Shown: positions 10,190-18,736 of the stretch, one piece after another
How positions within the stretch are numbered: position 1 is the first letter of the stretch
Layout: each line of letters starts with the position of its first letter
Source of the DNA: Fibrobacter sp.
Lineage (GTDB): Bacteria; Fibrobacterota; Chitinivibrionia; Chitinivibrionales; Chitinispirillaceae
Direction: 5' to 3'
Assembly: GCA_012519985.1 (NCBI GenBank)
Contig: JAAYPC010000239.1
Span: forward strand, 1-43,397
Length of the DNA: 43,397 nucleotides
Position numbers and translations under genes: made by a program
The notes under the pieces: generated by a model
Seen by the model: the letters and a program-made list of their open reading frames with translations, nothing else
Told to the model about the DNA's origin: nothing
Databases searched by the model: none

Positions 10190-10381
10190 TTATTGCTGCT
10201 GGCTTTTATCAGGCTGATTCTCTTTGGACAATTCCTCTTCGAGCACCTGGACCGCACCGCTGATTCTCAGTAAAGTTACCTGCAGATCATTTTGCCTTTG
10301 TTGCAGTTTTTCCAGTTCCCTCTGTCCAGCCTCGTATTGGGATCTTAGCTCTGAGAGACGGTCTTCAAAATGGTTTCCCAT
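10190..10381 (-). CDS. Small coiled-coil protein of unknown function (63 aa)
   Basis: A 63-residue, highly charged, Gln/Glu-rich protein predicted as one continuous helix: heptad-like spacing of L and I from residue 9 (LSELRSQYEAGQRELEKLQQ) to about 52, then a polar tail ending in QQQ. The start at 10381 has TGAGGT 5 to 6 bases upstream; a longer frame to 10609 reads through the CGAAAT repeat block and is rejected. It directly precedes the hendecad-repeat gene on the same strand. It could be a structural partner of that protein, but this is inference. Confidence 0.6.
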   Translation of the reverse strand: MGNHFEDRLSELRSQYEAGQRELEKLQQRQNDLQVTLLRISGAVQVLEEELSKENQPDKSQQQ

Positions 10382-10464
10382 ATTGTACCTCAGTTTGATA
10401 ATTAACAAATGAGTAATAAAAGTTACTGTTTTTAATAGAAAGTAAGTGCATTTACCGTGCCAGA

Positions 10465-10607
10465 TGGAAATTCGAAATACGGGGGGAAATTCGAAATCCG
10501 AAATACGAAATTCGAAAGGAGAATAAGAGGAGGGAAAATGCGAAATACGAAATTCGAAATTCGAAAAGGGGAATGAGGTTGATAAATTCGAAATACGATC
10601 CAAAAAC
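10465..10607. repeat. CGAAAT-type short repeat block, copy B
   Basis: Successive units GAAATTCGAAATACG, GAAATTCGAAATCCG, AAATACGAAATTCGAAAGG, GCGAAATACGAAATTCG and AAATTCGAAATACG, interrupted by GGAGAATAAGAGGAGGG. Same orientation as block A at 8974-9093, so the two blocks bracket the small coiled-coil and hendecad-repeat genes. Confidence 0.75.
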
Positions 10608-10835
10608 AAGAGCTTTGAAATGGGGGCAAATGCGTTCGCATTCTGACTTATTGACTGAATGGCTATCCGAAACTAATAAAGGGCGCATGCCTTACCAGAT
10701 TCTTCACATACGTTCGGAATGACATATCACACGCGTTCGTAATGCCATCTATTGGTAAATTTCGGTTAAACAGAACCGTTCTCTTTTATTGTTCGCGTAC
10801 GTGTGAATCGTGTTAACTTCAAAATTCTGAAGGAG

Positions 10836-10880
10836 AACACGAATAACACGAATGAGGAGACACGAATTACGCGAATCTTC
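10836..10880. repeat. ACACGAAT short repeat
   Basis: Four imperfect units: AACACGAATAACACGAATGA then GACACGAATTACGCGAATC. A second kind of short intergenic repeat, different from the CGAAAT blocks but next to one. Confidence 0.6.
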
Positions 10881-11247
10881 CTTAAAAGAGAAACGCTACT
10901 ATTTGGGAAGCCACTCATGCTGAACAAATTCGACACTGGTGGCTTCCGAAGTCAAAAAGGATTAATTGTAAATTGCTTTGGGAGAGCAGTTTTTAATATC
11001 AAAATCATTAACCCGGTTTTCTACTATTGTGGCTTTGGAGGACACTGAGATCGTTTCGGTTTCGGATTCCGGGTCGGAGTTTTTTTCCATCTGGTGGTTT
11101 TTTGAGGCTTTCTGGCTAATTAAGATCAATTCCATTATTACTTCCCTTTAAAAACAGATTTCTGGACTCTTTTTTGAGAATCGAACACTTACTTACAGCA
11201 AACTGATACAACTATATAGAAAAAAACGGGCCAAACGGAATATATCT

Positions 11248-12216
11248 TTAGTGGCTGTCGCTTTCCAGTGCCTCTCTCACAAACATCATCTGCTCGCTAA
11301 GATCATTTATCTCTTTTTTCCAGAAAGAGTCAGTTCCCCAGTCCGGGAAATTTTTCCTGAACTGATGGTCGTCTATCTGTCTGCTGCACCATCCTAAGAA
11401 GTAGATCATCCGCATGGCCCTTAGCGGCTCTATCAACCGTAACGTTCTGGAGTCAAAATCTCTGAACTGCTCATATCCCTCGATAAAAAGGGCCACCTCT
11501 TCCCTGGATTTCTCCAGCCTGTCCGGAAGCAAAAGCCAGAGATCCTGTACCGCAGGCCCCATAGCCATATCATCAAAATCGATTACCAGAAGACCTTCTT
11601 CCATTCTGTTCAGAATATTGCCGATGTGCAGGTCCCCATGTATTCTGATCTCTTTATTGTGGTCAAAAAGGGGAGTACAGAGATCGATTAGTTCGTTTAC
11701 CAGTTTTTGGTAACTGCTGCGGTAAGGTGATGGGATGATTTTATTCAGAAAATCCAGATCATTACGAGTAGATTGGTCTGGCGAGAGCACAATCCGGGAT
11801 TTTGCTGCATGTGATGCACCAACATTGTGGATGCGAGCTACCAGAGTTCCGAGTCTGAGCCAATCCTCAAAGCTGTTTATCTCCAACTGTCTTCCTGCCC
11901 TTTTAGGAAAAATAGCAAAGTGAATCCCATCATGAACTCCCAGCGTTTCACCATTTGAAAGTCTCAGGGGAGTGATAACCGGCAGTTCTGCTTCATATAG
12001 CTCCTGAAGGAATGTATGCTCATCTAAAATTGCATCTTTGCTCCAGCGGCCTGGGCGGTAAAATTTAGCGATCAACCTGGTTCCATCGCGGGTTCTGAAT
12101 TCATACACCCGGTTTATGTAGCTTGGCAACTGGGCGGTAAAACCGGTGAAAAGGGTTCCGGTTGCTTCTTCAGCAGCATTAAGCATCTGGTCCGGGGTAA
12201 GCTGTTCGAAGTTCAT
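11248..12216 (-). CDS. srkA: Stress response kinase A (YihE/RdoA family, APH fold)
   Basis: A 322-residue cytoplasmic Ser/Thr kinase of the aminoglycoside-phosphotransferase fold; in E. coli the homologue counters stress-induced death signalling. Visible features: the nucleotide-site lysine in LIAKFYRPGRWS (K51), the catalytic loop HGDLHIGNIL with D195, the metal-binding VIDFDD (D213) and the family-typical MGPAVQDLWLLLP after it. Length matches E. coli SrkA (about 328). It is divergent from the tol cluster across about 275 bases and has no linked partner. No dsbA gene, its usual neighbour in enterobacteria, is present. Confidence 0.9.
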   Translation of the reverse strand: MNFEQLTPDQMLNAAEEATGTLFTGFTAQLPSYINRVYEFRTRDGTRLIAKFYRPGRWSKDAILDEHTFLQELYEAELPVITPLRLSNGETLGVHDGIHFAIFPKRAGRQLEINSFEDWLRLGTLVARIHNVGASHAAKSRIVLSPDQSTRNDLDFLNKIIPSPYRSSYQKLVNELIDLCTPLFDHNKEIRIHGDLHIGNILNRMEEGLLVIDFDDMAMGPAVQDLWLLLPDRLEKSREEVALFIEGYEQFRDFDSRTLRLIEPLRAMRMIYFLGWCSRQIDDHQFRKNFPDWGTDSFWKKEINDLSEQMMFVREALESDSH

Positions 12217-12492
12217 CTTTATTAATCCGCCTTAGGAGTTAATGTTTGTTGGATAAATATAGATCAGAGGGTCAGATTATCAAAGGTTTCAAAGCCTTCA
12301 TTAAGGAGCATCGAATTGGTACTTCTATTTGATTATCAACCGATCAGGAAGTAATTTTAAAAGATGCGTTGCTGTATATAAAATGAGTCTTTTACGGTTT
12401 GGTTATCCTGCTCCTGAGTTGATATAAAAAGTGGGTTGCCCAAATTTACAAATATACAGTTGGATTTCAGTTTTATCCGAAAGGATCTATTC
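12217..12492. other. Divergent intergenic region between srkA and tolQ
   Basis: Must contain promoters for both directions. TATAAA at 12377-12382 is a reasonable -10 candidate for the tol operon, but no good -35 box is found at the right distance. No hairpin stands out. Confidence 0.35.
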
Positions 12493-13236
12493 ATGAATGT
12501 TCCTGTAATCGATATGATTGTCCGCTCGGGATGGGCGGGTAGAATTATCATCATACTTCTGGCATTATTTTCACTTCTTACCTGGGCAATAATTTTTAAC
12601 CGGTATTTTGCATTGGCTACGATTGCGGCCAAAAATAAACTCTTCAGGCGTCGTTATGACATGCTCAATAAACTCTCTGAAATCGAATCGGTGGATGCCA
12701 AAACCATAGGTTCTCCTATGGGACAGTTGGGCCGCACAGCCGCAATGGAGTATCGAAGAATCCTGGAGGATGCTAAATCCCATACCGGGGTAAAAGACTG
12801 GTCCTTTTTTCTGCAGAATCAATTCACCATGGCTTCAGAGCGCATGGAGAGTGCATTTATGGCTCTAATTGCACCTCTGGACAAGGGTGTGTTTTTTCTG
12901 GCCATGATAAGCAGCATTGCCCCATTCTTGGGTCTTTTAGGAACGGTTTGGGGAATAATGAACTCCTTTTTCGAGATCGGAAATCAGGGATCAGCCTCTT
13001 TACCGGTAGTTGCTCCCGGAATTGCCGAAGCGCTCATTACTACCATCGTGGGATTGGCAGTAGCTATCCCGGCACTATTCTTCTATAATTACTTCAATCA
13101 CCGGGCTGAAAAAATCGAAAACCAGATGGATGAGTTTAAGGAACTGGTAATAGTGCGATTGAAAAGGGAAATATTCAATCTGCTTTACACAGAGCGGCCA
13201 GGCCGCACACAGCCATCACAGATGCCGCGAGTTTAG
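12493..13236 (+). CDS. tolQ: TolQ/ExbB-type proton channel protein
   Basis: A 247-residue inner-membrane protein that, with TolR, forms the proton-driven motor of the Tol-Pal system. Three membrane segments: RIIIILLALFSLLTWAIIF near the N-terminus, then two in the MotA/TolQ/ExbB domain (GVFFLAMISSIAPFLGLLGT and ALITTIVGLAVAIPALFFY). The motif GLLGTVWGIM is diagnostic. The frame is open from 12436, but the ATG at 12493 is preceded by AAAGGAT at the right distance and begins the expected N-terminus. First gene of a tight tolQRAB-pal-cpoB operon, which explains the choice of TolQ over ExbB. Confidence 0.93.
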   Translation: MNVPVIDMIVRSGWAGRIIIILLALFSLLTWAIIFNRYFALATIAAKNKLFRRRYDMLNKLSEIESVDAKTIGSPMGQLGRTAAMEYRRILEDAKSHTGVKDWSFFLQNQFTMASERMESAFMALIAPLDKGVFFLAMISSIAPFLGLLGTVWGIMNSFFEIGNQGSASLPVVAPGIAEALITTIVGLAVAIPALFFYNYFNHRAEKIENQMDEFKELVIVRLKREIFNLLYTERPGRTQPSQMPRV

Positions 13237-13256
13237 GAAGCAGGGGAAAAAAGACA

Positions 13257-13676
13257 ATGGGTCTTAAAAGAAAAGCCAGGCGTCGTCATGTTATAAGCGA
13301 TGTCAATCTCACCAATCTGATCGATGTGGTGTTTGCCTTACTTATTATCTTCATGATCACTGCTCCGATGATGACTCAGGGAGTACAGGTGGATCTTCCC
13401 AAAGCAGAAGCGGAAAATGTGGAAGTGGATAAATCGATCCAGGTGACCATAAATTCGAAAAATGAAATTTACATAGATTATGAGAAAGTGTCTCTGCTGG
13501 ATTTCAGAAAGAGCTTCCGGGAAGTATTTGCCGGTGAAAAGGAAGTACCTGTATTCGTGAATGCAGATGCCAAGGTGCCTTATGGTCTGGTAATAAGGGT
13601 GATTGGGGAGATACAGAAAGCAGGCGTGGTGAAATTGGGATTTCTGACTCTGCCTCTTGAGAATTCCGGAAAGTAG
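13257..13676 (+). CDS. tolR: TolR/ExbD-type proton channel protein
   Basis: A 139-residue protein with one N-terminal membrane helix and a periplasmic domain; partner of TolQ in energising the Tol-Pal complex. The transmembrane segment (NLIDVVFALLIIFMITAPMM) carries the essential membrane aspartate (D in NLIDVVF, residue 23), and is followed by the conserved QGVQVDLPKA. The C-terminal VPYGLVIRVIGEIQKAGV is typical of the ExbD/TolR fold. It starts 20 bases after tolQ with an AGGGG-containing ribosome site. Confidence 0.93.
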   Translation: MGLKRKARRRHVISDVNLTNLIDVVFALLIIFMITAPMMTQGVQVDLPKAEAENVEVDKSIQVTINSKNEIYIDYEKVSLLDFRKSFREVFAGEKEVPVFVNADAKVPYGLVIRVIGEIQKAGVVKLGFLTLPLENSGK

Positions 13677-13680
13677 GACT

Positions 13681-14367
13681 ATGTCCAGATCTGATGCACT
13701 GATGACATACAATGATCAGAAGGTAAATGGCTGGGTTTCCTTTGTCATCTCTATCGCCTTTCATCTGTTGATGTTAATCGGTATTCCTCTTATTCTAAAA
13801 CTGACCTGGAAACCTCGCACTTTTCAGCGTCCCCAGACCTTTCAGCTTGTGTCGCCCATGCGTCCGGTGACTCCGCAGAAAGTACAGAATGCTCCACAGC
13901 AGAGAGTGGCTCGCAGGGAAGCTAAACCGGAACCAAAACCGGTACCTTCCACTAACAAGAGTGCTGACAGAAATGCAAAACCTCAGCCTAAAAAAGAGCC
14001 TTCCCGGGCAGTTGAGGAGAATTTAGATGAACTAGCCTCTATTCTGGAGGAGCTTCCTGTGCCAACCAGGGTTTCTGCTGTAGGGGACTTCAAGTTTCAC
14101 TGGTATCTTAACCACGTGCAGCAGAAACTTGAAACGTATTGGAATCCTCCAACAGAAAATCACCATATAAAGGTGGTGGTGCATTTTATTATCTATAATG
14201 ATGGAAATATATCAGAGCCTTCCATCCGGAAGTCATCAGGCAACAGCACAATAGATAATATTGCTTTGCGTGCAGTGAAGCTTGCCGCACCATTTGGAAA
14301 GCTGCCACCCGGTTTTTCGGGTGATAAACTGGATCTTAATTGTACTCTAATCCCAACCAGGAAATAA
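13681..14367 (+). CDS. tolA: TolA/TonB-like periplasm-spanning protein
   Basis: A 228-residue protein linking the TolQR motor to the outer membrane. One N-terminal membrane helix (about residues 17-41, GWVSFVISIAFHLLMLIGIP), a Pro/Lys-rich linker (about 60-110, KPEPKPVP and KPQPKKEPS) and a C-terminal TonB_C/TolA domain (QQKLETYWNPP, then VVVHFIIYNDGNISEPSIRKSSG). The linker is far shorter than E. coli TolA's long helical domain and looks more TonB-like; position between tolR and tolB argues for TolA. The ATG at 13681 lies 4 bases after the tolR stop, with GTAGGA as ribosome site; an upstream in-frame ATG at 13657 lies inside tolR and is less likely. Confidence 0.85.
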   Translation: MSRSDALMTYNDQKVNGWVSFVISIAFHLLMLIGIPLILKLTWKPRTFQRPQTFQLVSPMRPVTPQKVQNAPQQRVARREAKPEPKPVPSTNKSADRNAKPQPKKEPSRAVEENLDELASILEELPVPTRVSAVGDFKFHWYLNHVQQKLETYWNPPTENHHIKVVVHFIIYNDGNISEPSIRKSSGNSTIDNIALRAVKLAAPFGKLPPGFSGDKLDLNCTLIPTRK

Positions 14368-14368
14368 C

Positions 14369-15613
14369 ATGTCGAAACCACTCTTTATTTTCTCATTCCT
14401 GATTCTTAGTTGTGCAGCCCATGCAGAAAAAATCGATCTGGAGGTTTATGCCAGTAAATTTGATTCCATACCGATAGGAGTCATCGACTTCCGTTCCACT
14501 AATGGACAAAAGATAAACGAAGAGGGAAAGCAGCCCTGGAAAATCATCGCTTCTGATCTGGATTTTTGTGGCAGGTTTACTGTAACAAGTCTTGGCGATT
14601 ATGACAGTGCAACATTTGCCACTGCCAGCGTAGGTATCTATATCGATGGTGAGTATACAGTTGAGGGCTCTCAGATTTCTGTTAACTGTTACCTCAGGGA
14701 TGCAGCCTCAAAGGAACTGATAATTGGGAAAAAATATAAGGGTGATTTGAAATCGATCAGAACCATTTCCCACCGTTATTCCAATGAGATTGTGGAGATA
14801 CTTTTCGGGGATCGTGGAATTTTCCTCAGCCGCATCTTATACGTCAGTGCTTCCGGAAACAGAAAAGATATCGCTCTCATGGATTTTGATGGTCATAACA
14901 GGGTCACTATTACTAAAAACAATGTGATAAATATTTTTCCCGCCTTTGCTGATGCCAACAACATCCTGTGGATCTCGTATCTCAGGGGAAAACCGGATAT
15001 GTATAAAGGATCTATTGCAGATGGTTCTTCAAAAATTCACATATACAGTAAAGCCATTACAACCAGTCCGGATGTATCTCCCATAGACGGGACCATTGCC
15101 TATGGATCATCCATAAAGGGTAATCTCGATATTTACACCTGTAACCCTGATGGTACAAATGTCAGGCAGCTTACGGTTCATTACGGGGTGGATACGTCAC
15201 CTTCATGGTCTCCAAACGGTTATCAGATCGCTTTTACCTCTGATAGATCGGGAAATCCCCAGATTTATATAATGGATGCCGATGGGGCTAATCAGCGGCG
15301 TTTAACCTTTGAAAATAAATATACCGATTCTCCGGCCTGGTCACCCAGAGGAGATAAGATCGCCTTTCATGCGATGGAAAATGGTAAATTCGATATATGG
15401 ACAATCGCACCTGATGGAACCGGACTGACCAAAGTGACCGATCTGGGTGGAAACAACGAATACCCGGCGTGGTCACCGGATGGTAACCTGATAGCTTTCG
15501 TTAATACAGTAGGAAATAACAGTGATCTTTATGTGATAAAGCCCGATGGTACCAGACTTCGCAGGGTTACAAGCACCGGGAATGTGAAAATGCCGGACTG
15601 GTCTGATTTTTAA
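14369..15613 (+). CDS. tolB: Tol-Pal system beta-propeller protein TolB
   Basis: A 414-residue periplasmic protein that binds Pal. N-terminal signal peptide with likely cleavage after AHA19 (a cysteine at 15 preceded by ILS also gives a weak lipobox look). The N-terminal domain (about 20-150) contains PIGVIDFRS and the DLDFCGRFTV segment usual in TolB. The C-terminal half is a WD40-like (PD40) six-bladed propeller with repeated DTSPSWSPNGYQIAFTSDRS, DSPAWSPRGDKIAF and EYPAWSPDGNLIAF. Starts one base after tolA. Confidence 0.96.
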   Translation: MSKPLFIFSFLILSCAAHAEKIDLEVYASKFDSIPIGVIDFRSTNGQKINEEGKQPWKIIASDLDFCGRFTVTSLGDYDSATFATASVGIYIDGEYTVEGSQISVNCYLRDAASKELIIGKKYKGDLKSIRTISHRYSNEIVEILFGDRGIFLSRILYVSASGNRKDIALMDFDGHNRVTITKNNVINIFPAFADANNILWISYLRGKPDMYKGSIADGSSKIHIYSKAITTSPDVSPIDGTIAYGSSIKGNLDIYTCNPDGTNVRQLTVHYGVDTSPSWSPNGYQIAFTSDRSGNPQIYIMDADGANQRRLTFENKYTDSPAWSPRGDKIAFHAMENGKFDIWTIAPDGTGLTKVTDLGGNNEYPAWSPDGNLIAFVNTVGNNSDLYVIKPDGTRLRRVTSTGNVKMPDWSDF

Positions 15614-15628
15614 TTTCAGGAAAATATT

Positions 15629-16177
15629 ATGTTAAAAAATAGCCTGTTGATGCTTTCCATATTTACAGCAGTTCTTGTTTGCGGGTGTCGAAAACAGGTT
15701 TCTACCCTGATGGATGTTCCCAGAGATCCGGTGCAGAAAGCTGCTCCACAACCAGATCTGTTTAAAGAGGTAGATACCACTGATGAAGTATCATTTGTTG
15801 AGGCAGATCTGGCAAGTGAGCTTGCATCAAAGGTCAAAGAGAATTTAAATACCATCCATTTTGAATTCAACAGTTTCAGTCTTAATGAGGAGGCTGTGCA
15901 GAAACTGCTTATTGCGGCAAAATTTTTGAATGAATACAATGGTATCCGTGTCCTTATACAAGGGCACTGTGATGAGCGGGGATCATCGGAGTATAATATG
16001 GGACTTGGTGAGAGAAGAGCCAGGGCGGTGAGAGATTATCTTTTAAACCTGGGGATTATGCCGATTCGTATAGAGGTGACTTCTTTAGGTAAGGAGATGC
16101 CGCTCGTTACTGGTTGTACCGATGAGTCGTGCCACTGGCAGAACCGTCGTGCTGAATTTAAGGTACTGGCTAAATAA
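15629..16177 (+). CDS. pal: Peptidoglycan-associated lipoprotein Pal
   Basis: A 182-residue outer-membrane lipoprotein; the OmpA-like domain grips peptidoglycan and is relocated to the division site by TolQRAB. Lipoprotein signal with lipobox VCGC (lipidated Cys20). The OmpA_C domain spans about 70-180, with IHFEFNSFSLNEEA, the diaminopimelate-binding motif IQGHCDERGSSEYNMGLGE and RRARAVRDYLLNLGI. Length is normal for Pal. CAGGAAA precedes the ATG, which lies 15 bases after tolB. Confidence 0.96.
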   Translation: MLKNSLLMLSIFTAVLVCGCRKQVSTLMDVPRDPVQKAAPQPDLFKEVDTTDEVSFVEADLASELASKVKENLNTIHFEFNSFSLNEEAVQKLLIAAKFLNEYNGIRVLIQGHCDERGSSEYNMGLGERRARAVRDYLLNLGIMPIRIEVTSLGKEMPLVTGCTDESCHWQNRRAEFKVLAK

Positions 16178-16219
16178 TTGCCGGTTGAATCAGATAGATG
16201 TTATGGAAGAGGTGAGTCG

Positions 16220-16951
16220 ATGATTAAAAAGATTTTTTTACCGGTTGTGCTTCTTTTTACTGTGTTACAGTTTCAGGGTTGTACAAATCTGACTATGTTA
16301 CGGACTCAGGAATTGCGTGAGGTAAAGGCTCAGGTCGATTCTTTGCAATCGGAGCTTACTTCCATGCAGAAGAAAATGCTGGAAGAGCAGAAAAATCAGT
16401 CAGAAGTACTAAGACTGCTTCGTGCAGATCTTCAGATTAGATTCAACGAGCTGGACAGAAAAGTATCTACTATCGATGGAAATCTGTCGGAAAGCCAGTT
16501 CAGGCTTTCAAAGATTGATGAAAAAACGGCCGAATTCAACAAAAGACTGGAAGCCAAACTTATTGCTGATTCCTCCAGGTCATCCGAAACTGAAAAGTTA
16601 TTCCAACTGGCCATGAACGATTTTAATGCCGGAAGATATGATATCGCCATGAGTGCTTTTCAGAACATTGTGAATCAGTTCCCGGAATCATCTCTGGCTC
16701 AGGATGCCCAATACTGGATTGCTGAATGTTTTTATGCAACCAAAAAGTACAGCGATGCAGAAAAAACCTATCTGAGTTATATCAGAAATTATCCGCAAGG
16801 ATCCAAACTCTGTGTTTCTCTTTACAAGCTTGGCTTGGTGTATGAAAGGCAGAAGAAGGACAAATCTAAAACGCTTGCCTGGAAAAAACTGGTGGAGCAG
16901 TGTCCTGATGCACAGGAAACCAGGGTGGTCAAGGCTCAGAAAAGTAACTGA
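16220..16951 (+). CDS. cpoB: CpoB/YbgF-like Tol-Pal coordinator (lipoprotein form)
   Basis: A 243-residue envelope protein with a coiled coil at residues 32-120 (EVKAQVDSLQSELTSMQKK onward) and C-terminal TPR repeats (about 135-235: FQLAMNDFNAGRYDIAMSAF, YWIAECFYATKKYSDAEKTY, LYKLGLVYERQKKD). In enterobacteria CpoB couples Tol to peptidoglycan synthesis. The ATG at 16220 is chosen over the upstream start of the frame (16178) because it has AGAGGTGAG in front and yields a proper signal peptide. That signal ends in FQGC, suggesting lipidation at Cys21, unlike the soluble E. coli protein. Last gene of the operon; a terminator follows. Confidence 0.88.
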   Translation: MIKKIFLPVVLLFTVLQFQGCTNLTMLRTQELREVKAQVDSLQSELTSMQKKMLEEQKNQSEVLRLLRADLQIRFNELDRKVSTIDGNLSESQFRLSKIDEKTAEFNKRLEAKLIADSSRSSETEKLFQLAMNDFNAGRYDIAMSAFQNIVNQFPESSLAQDAQYWIAECFYATKKYSDAEKTYLSYIRNYPQGSKLCVSLYKLGLVYERQKKDKSKTLAWKKLVEQCPDAQETRVVKAQKSN

Positions 16952-16986
16952 AATTCCTTATTCAGCTTCTTTATTCCAGCTTTTAA

Positions 16987-17023
16987 GGCAGGATTAGTTC
17001 GATTTAATCCTGCCATTTTTTTT
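16987..17023 (+). terminator. Rho-independent terminator of the tol-pal operon
   Basis: Perfect 10-bp stem GGCAGGATTA (16987-16996) and TAATCCTGCC (17005-17014), an 8-base loop, then a run of eight T residues after one A. Placed about 35 bases after cpoB. Confidence 0.93.
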
Positions 17024-17291
17024 CTACTGCAAAGACACTGCTGTTAATAATGGTTACAGTTCTTGATTGTAGTAAATAAAGCATTTATTTTTGATGTTTG
17101 CGCCAGGCATTTTCGTGGAGCAAGGAAATGACAGCGACGCTGCAGTTTTAAAACCACTCGAAGAAGCTTTTCGGTAATTAACATAACAAATTCTATTAAC
17201 ATAGTTAAGTTAGGTAAAAAACTGAAACATCTGATATGAAAACATATCTGTGGGATAATACTTTTTTTAACAAAATGATGGAGGTTTTTTA
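17024..17291. other. Intergenic region upstream of glutamine synthetase
   Basis: About 270 bases, no gene. A weak sigma70-like pair is TTGATT (17063-17068), 17 bases, TATTTT (17086-17091), each matching 4 of 6 consensus positions. No GG-N10-GC sigma54 site was found. GGAGG at 17281-17285 is the ribosome site for ATG 17292. Confidence 0.4.
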
Positions 17292-18725
17292 ATGTTTTCA
17301 ACATTAAACGAAGTGCGGGAGTACTGTGCCAACAACAAAATTAAAATGATAGACTTTAAAATGATCGATATCAATGGTCGTTGGCGGCATGTAACGATTC
17401 CGTCTGAAAGACTGGATGAAGACACCATGAAGTATGGAATCGGTTTTGACGGCTCCAATTATGGCTACGCTCCTGTTGAGAAAAGTGATATGGTCTTTAT
17501 CCCTGATATCACCAGCTCTCATATCGATCCATTTGTCGATGTCCCCACTCTATCAATGATTGGAAACGTTTTTATTATTCGCCCGGATGAGAACATTCCG
17601 TTTGATCAATATCCCAGAAATGTTGCCCTGAAAGCAGAACAGTATTTACGCGAAACTAAAATCGCTGATTCGATGGTTATTGGTCCTGAGTTTGAATTTC
17701 ATGTTCTGGATCATGTCTGCTATGAATGCAAACCAAACCGTGTGGCTTTTGAACTTGATACTGCACAGGCAGAGTGGAACAGTGGCAATAATGATGGAAT
17801 GAATCCGGGTTATAAAGTTCCGTTAAAAGGTGGTTATCACATTACTTCACCTCATGATATTACCTATGGCCTGCGCAGCAGAATGTGTCTTCTCTTAAAG
17901 GAATGGGGCGTAGAGGTGAAATATCATCATCATGAGGTCGGTGGTCCCGGTCAGTTGGAAATCGAGGTCGAGCTGGGGCAGATGACCGAGATGGCCGATA
18001 AGACCATGATAATAAAGTATATAGTAAAAAATGCCGCAATATCAGAAAACAAGACTGCCACCTTTATGCCAAAACCGATTTTCGGTGAAGCCGGAAATGG
18101 TATGCATGTTCACATGCTGCTCATGAAAGAGGGTAAACCGATTTTCTACGATGAAAAAGGGTACTCCGGACTGAGCCAGGAAGCCCATTGGTTTATTGGA
18201 GGATTGCTCAAACACGCCAGATCTCTTTGTGGATTGACCAATCCTTCTACAAATTCATATAAACGGCTCGTGCCAGGTTACGAAGCTCCGGTTACCATCG
18301 GTTATGCCACTTCAAACAGAAGTGCGGTAGTCCGTATTCCTGCTTATGCCAAGTCTCCGGAATCCAAGCGTTTTGAACTGAGAAATCCTGATGCTACTTG
18401 CAACCCTTATTTTGCTTATTCTGCCATACTTATGGCGGGTATCGATGGCATAATTAACAAGATAGATCCGCAAAAAAATGGCTGGGGTCCATTCGATTAC
18501 AATCTTTATAATCTTTCAGTTGAGGAACAGAAGAAGCTTACCGCTCTTCCCAGTTCATTGGGTGAAGCACTTGATGCTTTAGAAGCAGATAACGAGTACC
18601 TGACACGGGGTGGAGTGTTCCCAAAGAAGTTACTGGATACATGGATCACCAGAAAACGGGCTGAACTGGAAATGATAAACAAGATTCCGCATCCGGTGGA
18701 ATTTGCTCATTATTTCGATCTGTAG
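17292..18725 (+). CDS. glnA: Glutamine synthetase, type I
   Basis: A 477-residue cytoplasmic enzyme making glutamine from glutamate, ammonia and ATP. Visible family motifs: GFDGSNYGYAPVEKSDM in the N-terminal beta-grasp domain, VIGPEFEFHVLD (metal ligands), GGPGQLEIEVELG, NGMHVHMLL, the glutamate-site NRSAVVRIP, and FELRNPDATCNPYFAYSAIL. Tyr406 in NLYNLS sits where GSI-beta enzymes are adenylylated, so control by an adenylyltransferase is possible, though the motif differs from the usual NLYDLP. Good ribosome site GGAGG before ATG 17292. Monocistronic between two terminators. Confidence 0.97.
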   Translation: MFSTLNEVREYCANNKIKMIDFKMIDINGRWRHVTIPSERLDEDTMKYGIGFDGSNYGYAPVEKSDMVFIPDITSSHIDPFVDVPTLSMIGNVFIIRPDENIPFDQYPRNVALKAEQYLRETKIADSMVIGPEFEFHVLDHVCYECKPNRVAFELDTAQAEWNSGNNDGMNPGYKVPLKGGYHITSPHDITYGLRSRMCLLLKEWGVEVKYHHHEVGGPGQLEIEVELGQMTEMADKTMIIKYIVKNAAISENKTATFMPKPIFGEAGNGMHVHMLLMKEGKPIFYDEKGYSGLSQEAHWFIGGLLKHARSLCGLTNPSTNSYKRLVPGYEAPVTIGYATSNRSAVVRIPAYAKSPESKRFELRNPDATCNPYFAYSAILMAGIDGIINKIDPQKNGWGPFDYNLYNLSVEEQKKLTALPSSLGEALDALEADNEYLTRGGVFPKKLLDTWITRKRAELEMINKIPHPVEFAHYFDL

Positions 18726-18736
18726 TGAATGGCTGA

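Larger units (their letters stand above)
10382..11247. other. Repeat-rich intergenic region without a supported gene
   Basis: Holds CGAAAT repeat block B (10465-10607), a stretch reading CAGATTCTTCACATACGTTC around 10698-10717 that resembles dispersed intergenic sequence, and an ACACGAAT-type repeat (10836-10880). An 81-codon frame at 10803-11048 starts with GTG and takes part of its sequence from the ACACGAAT repeat; it is not accepted as a gene. Confidence 0.6.

Noticed and set aside
10382-10688. Frames on - encoding FEFRISDFEF-like peptides, including an N-terminal extension of the 63-residue protein.
   Set aside because: These are translations of the CGAAAT repeat block, a known source of false genes.
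10803-11048. 81-codon frame on +.
   Set aside because: GTG start without ribosome site, and part of its sequence (NTNNTNEETRITRIF) is a translation of the ACACGAAT repeat.
16987-17014. tRNA-like GTTCGAT loop.
   Set aside because: It is the loop of the cpoB terminator; no cloverleaf arms can be drawn.
17024-17291. Sigma54 promoter for glnA.
   Set aside because: No GG-N10-GC element was found on the + strand.
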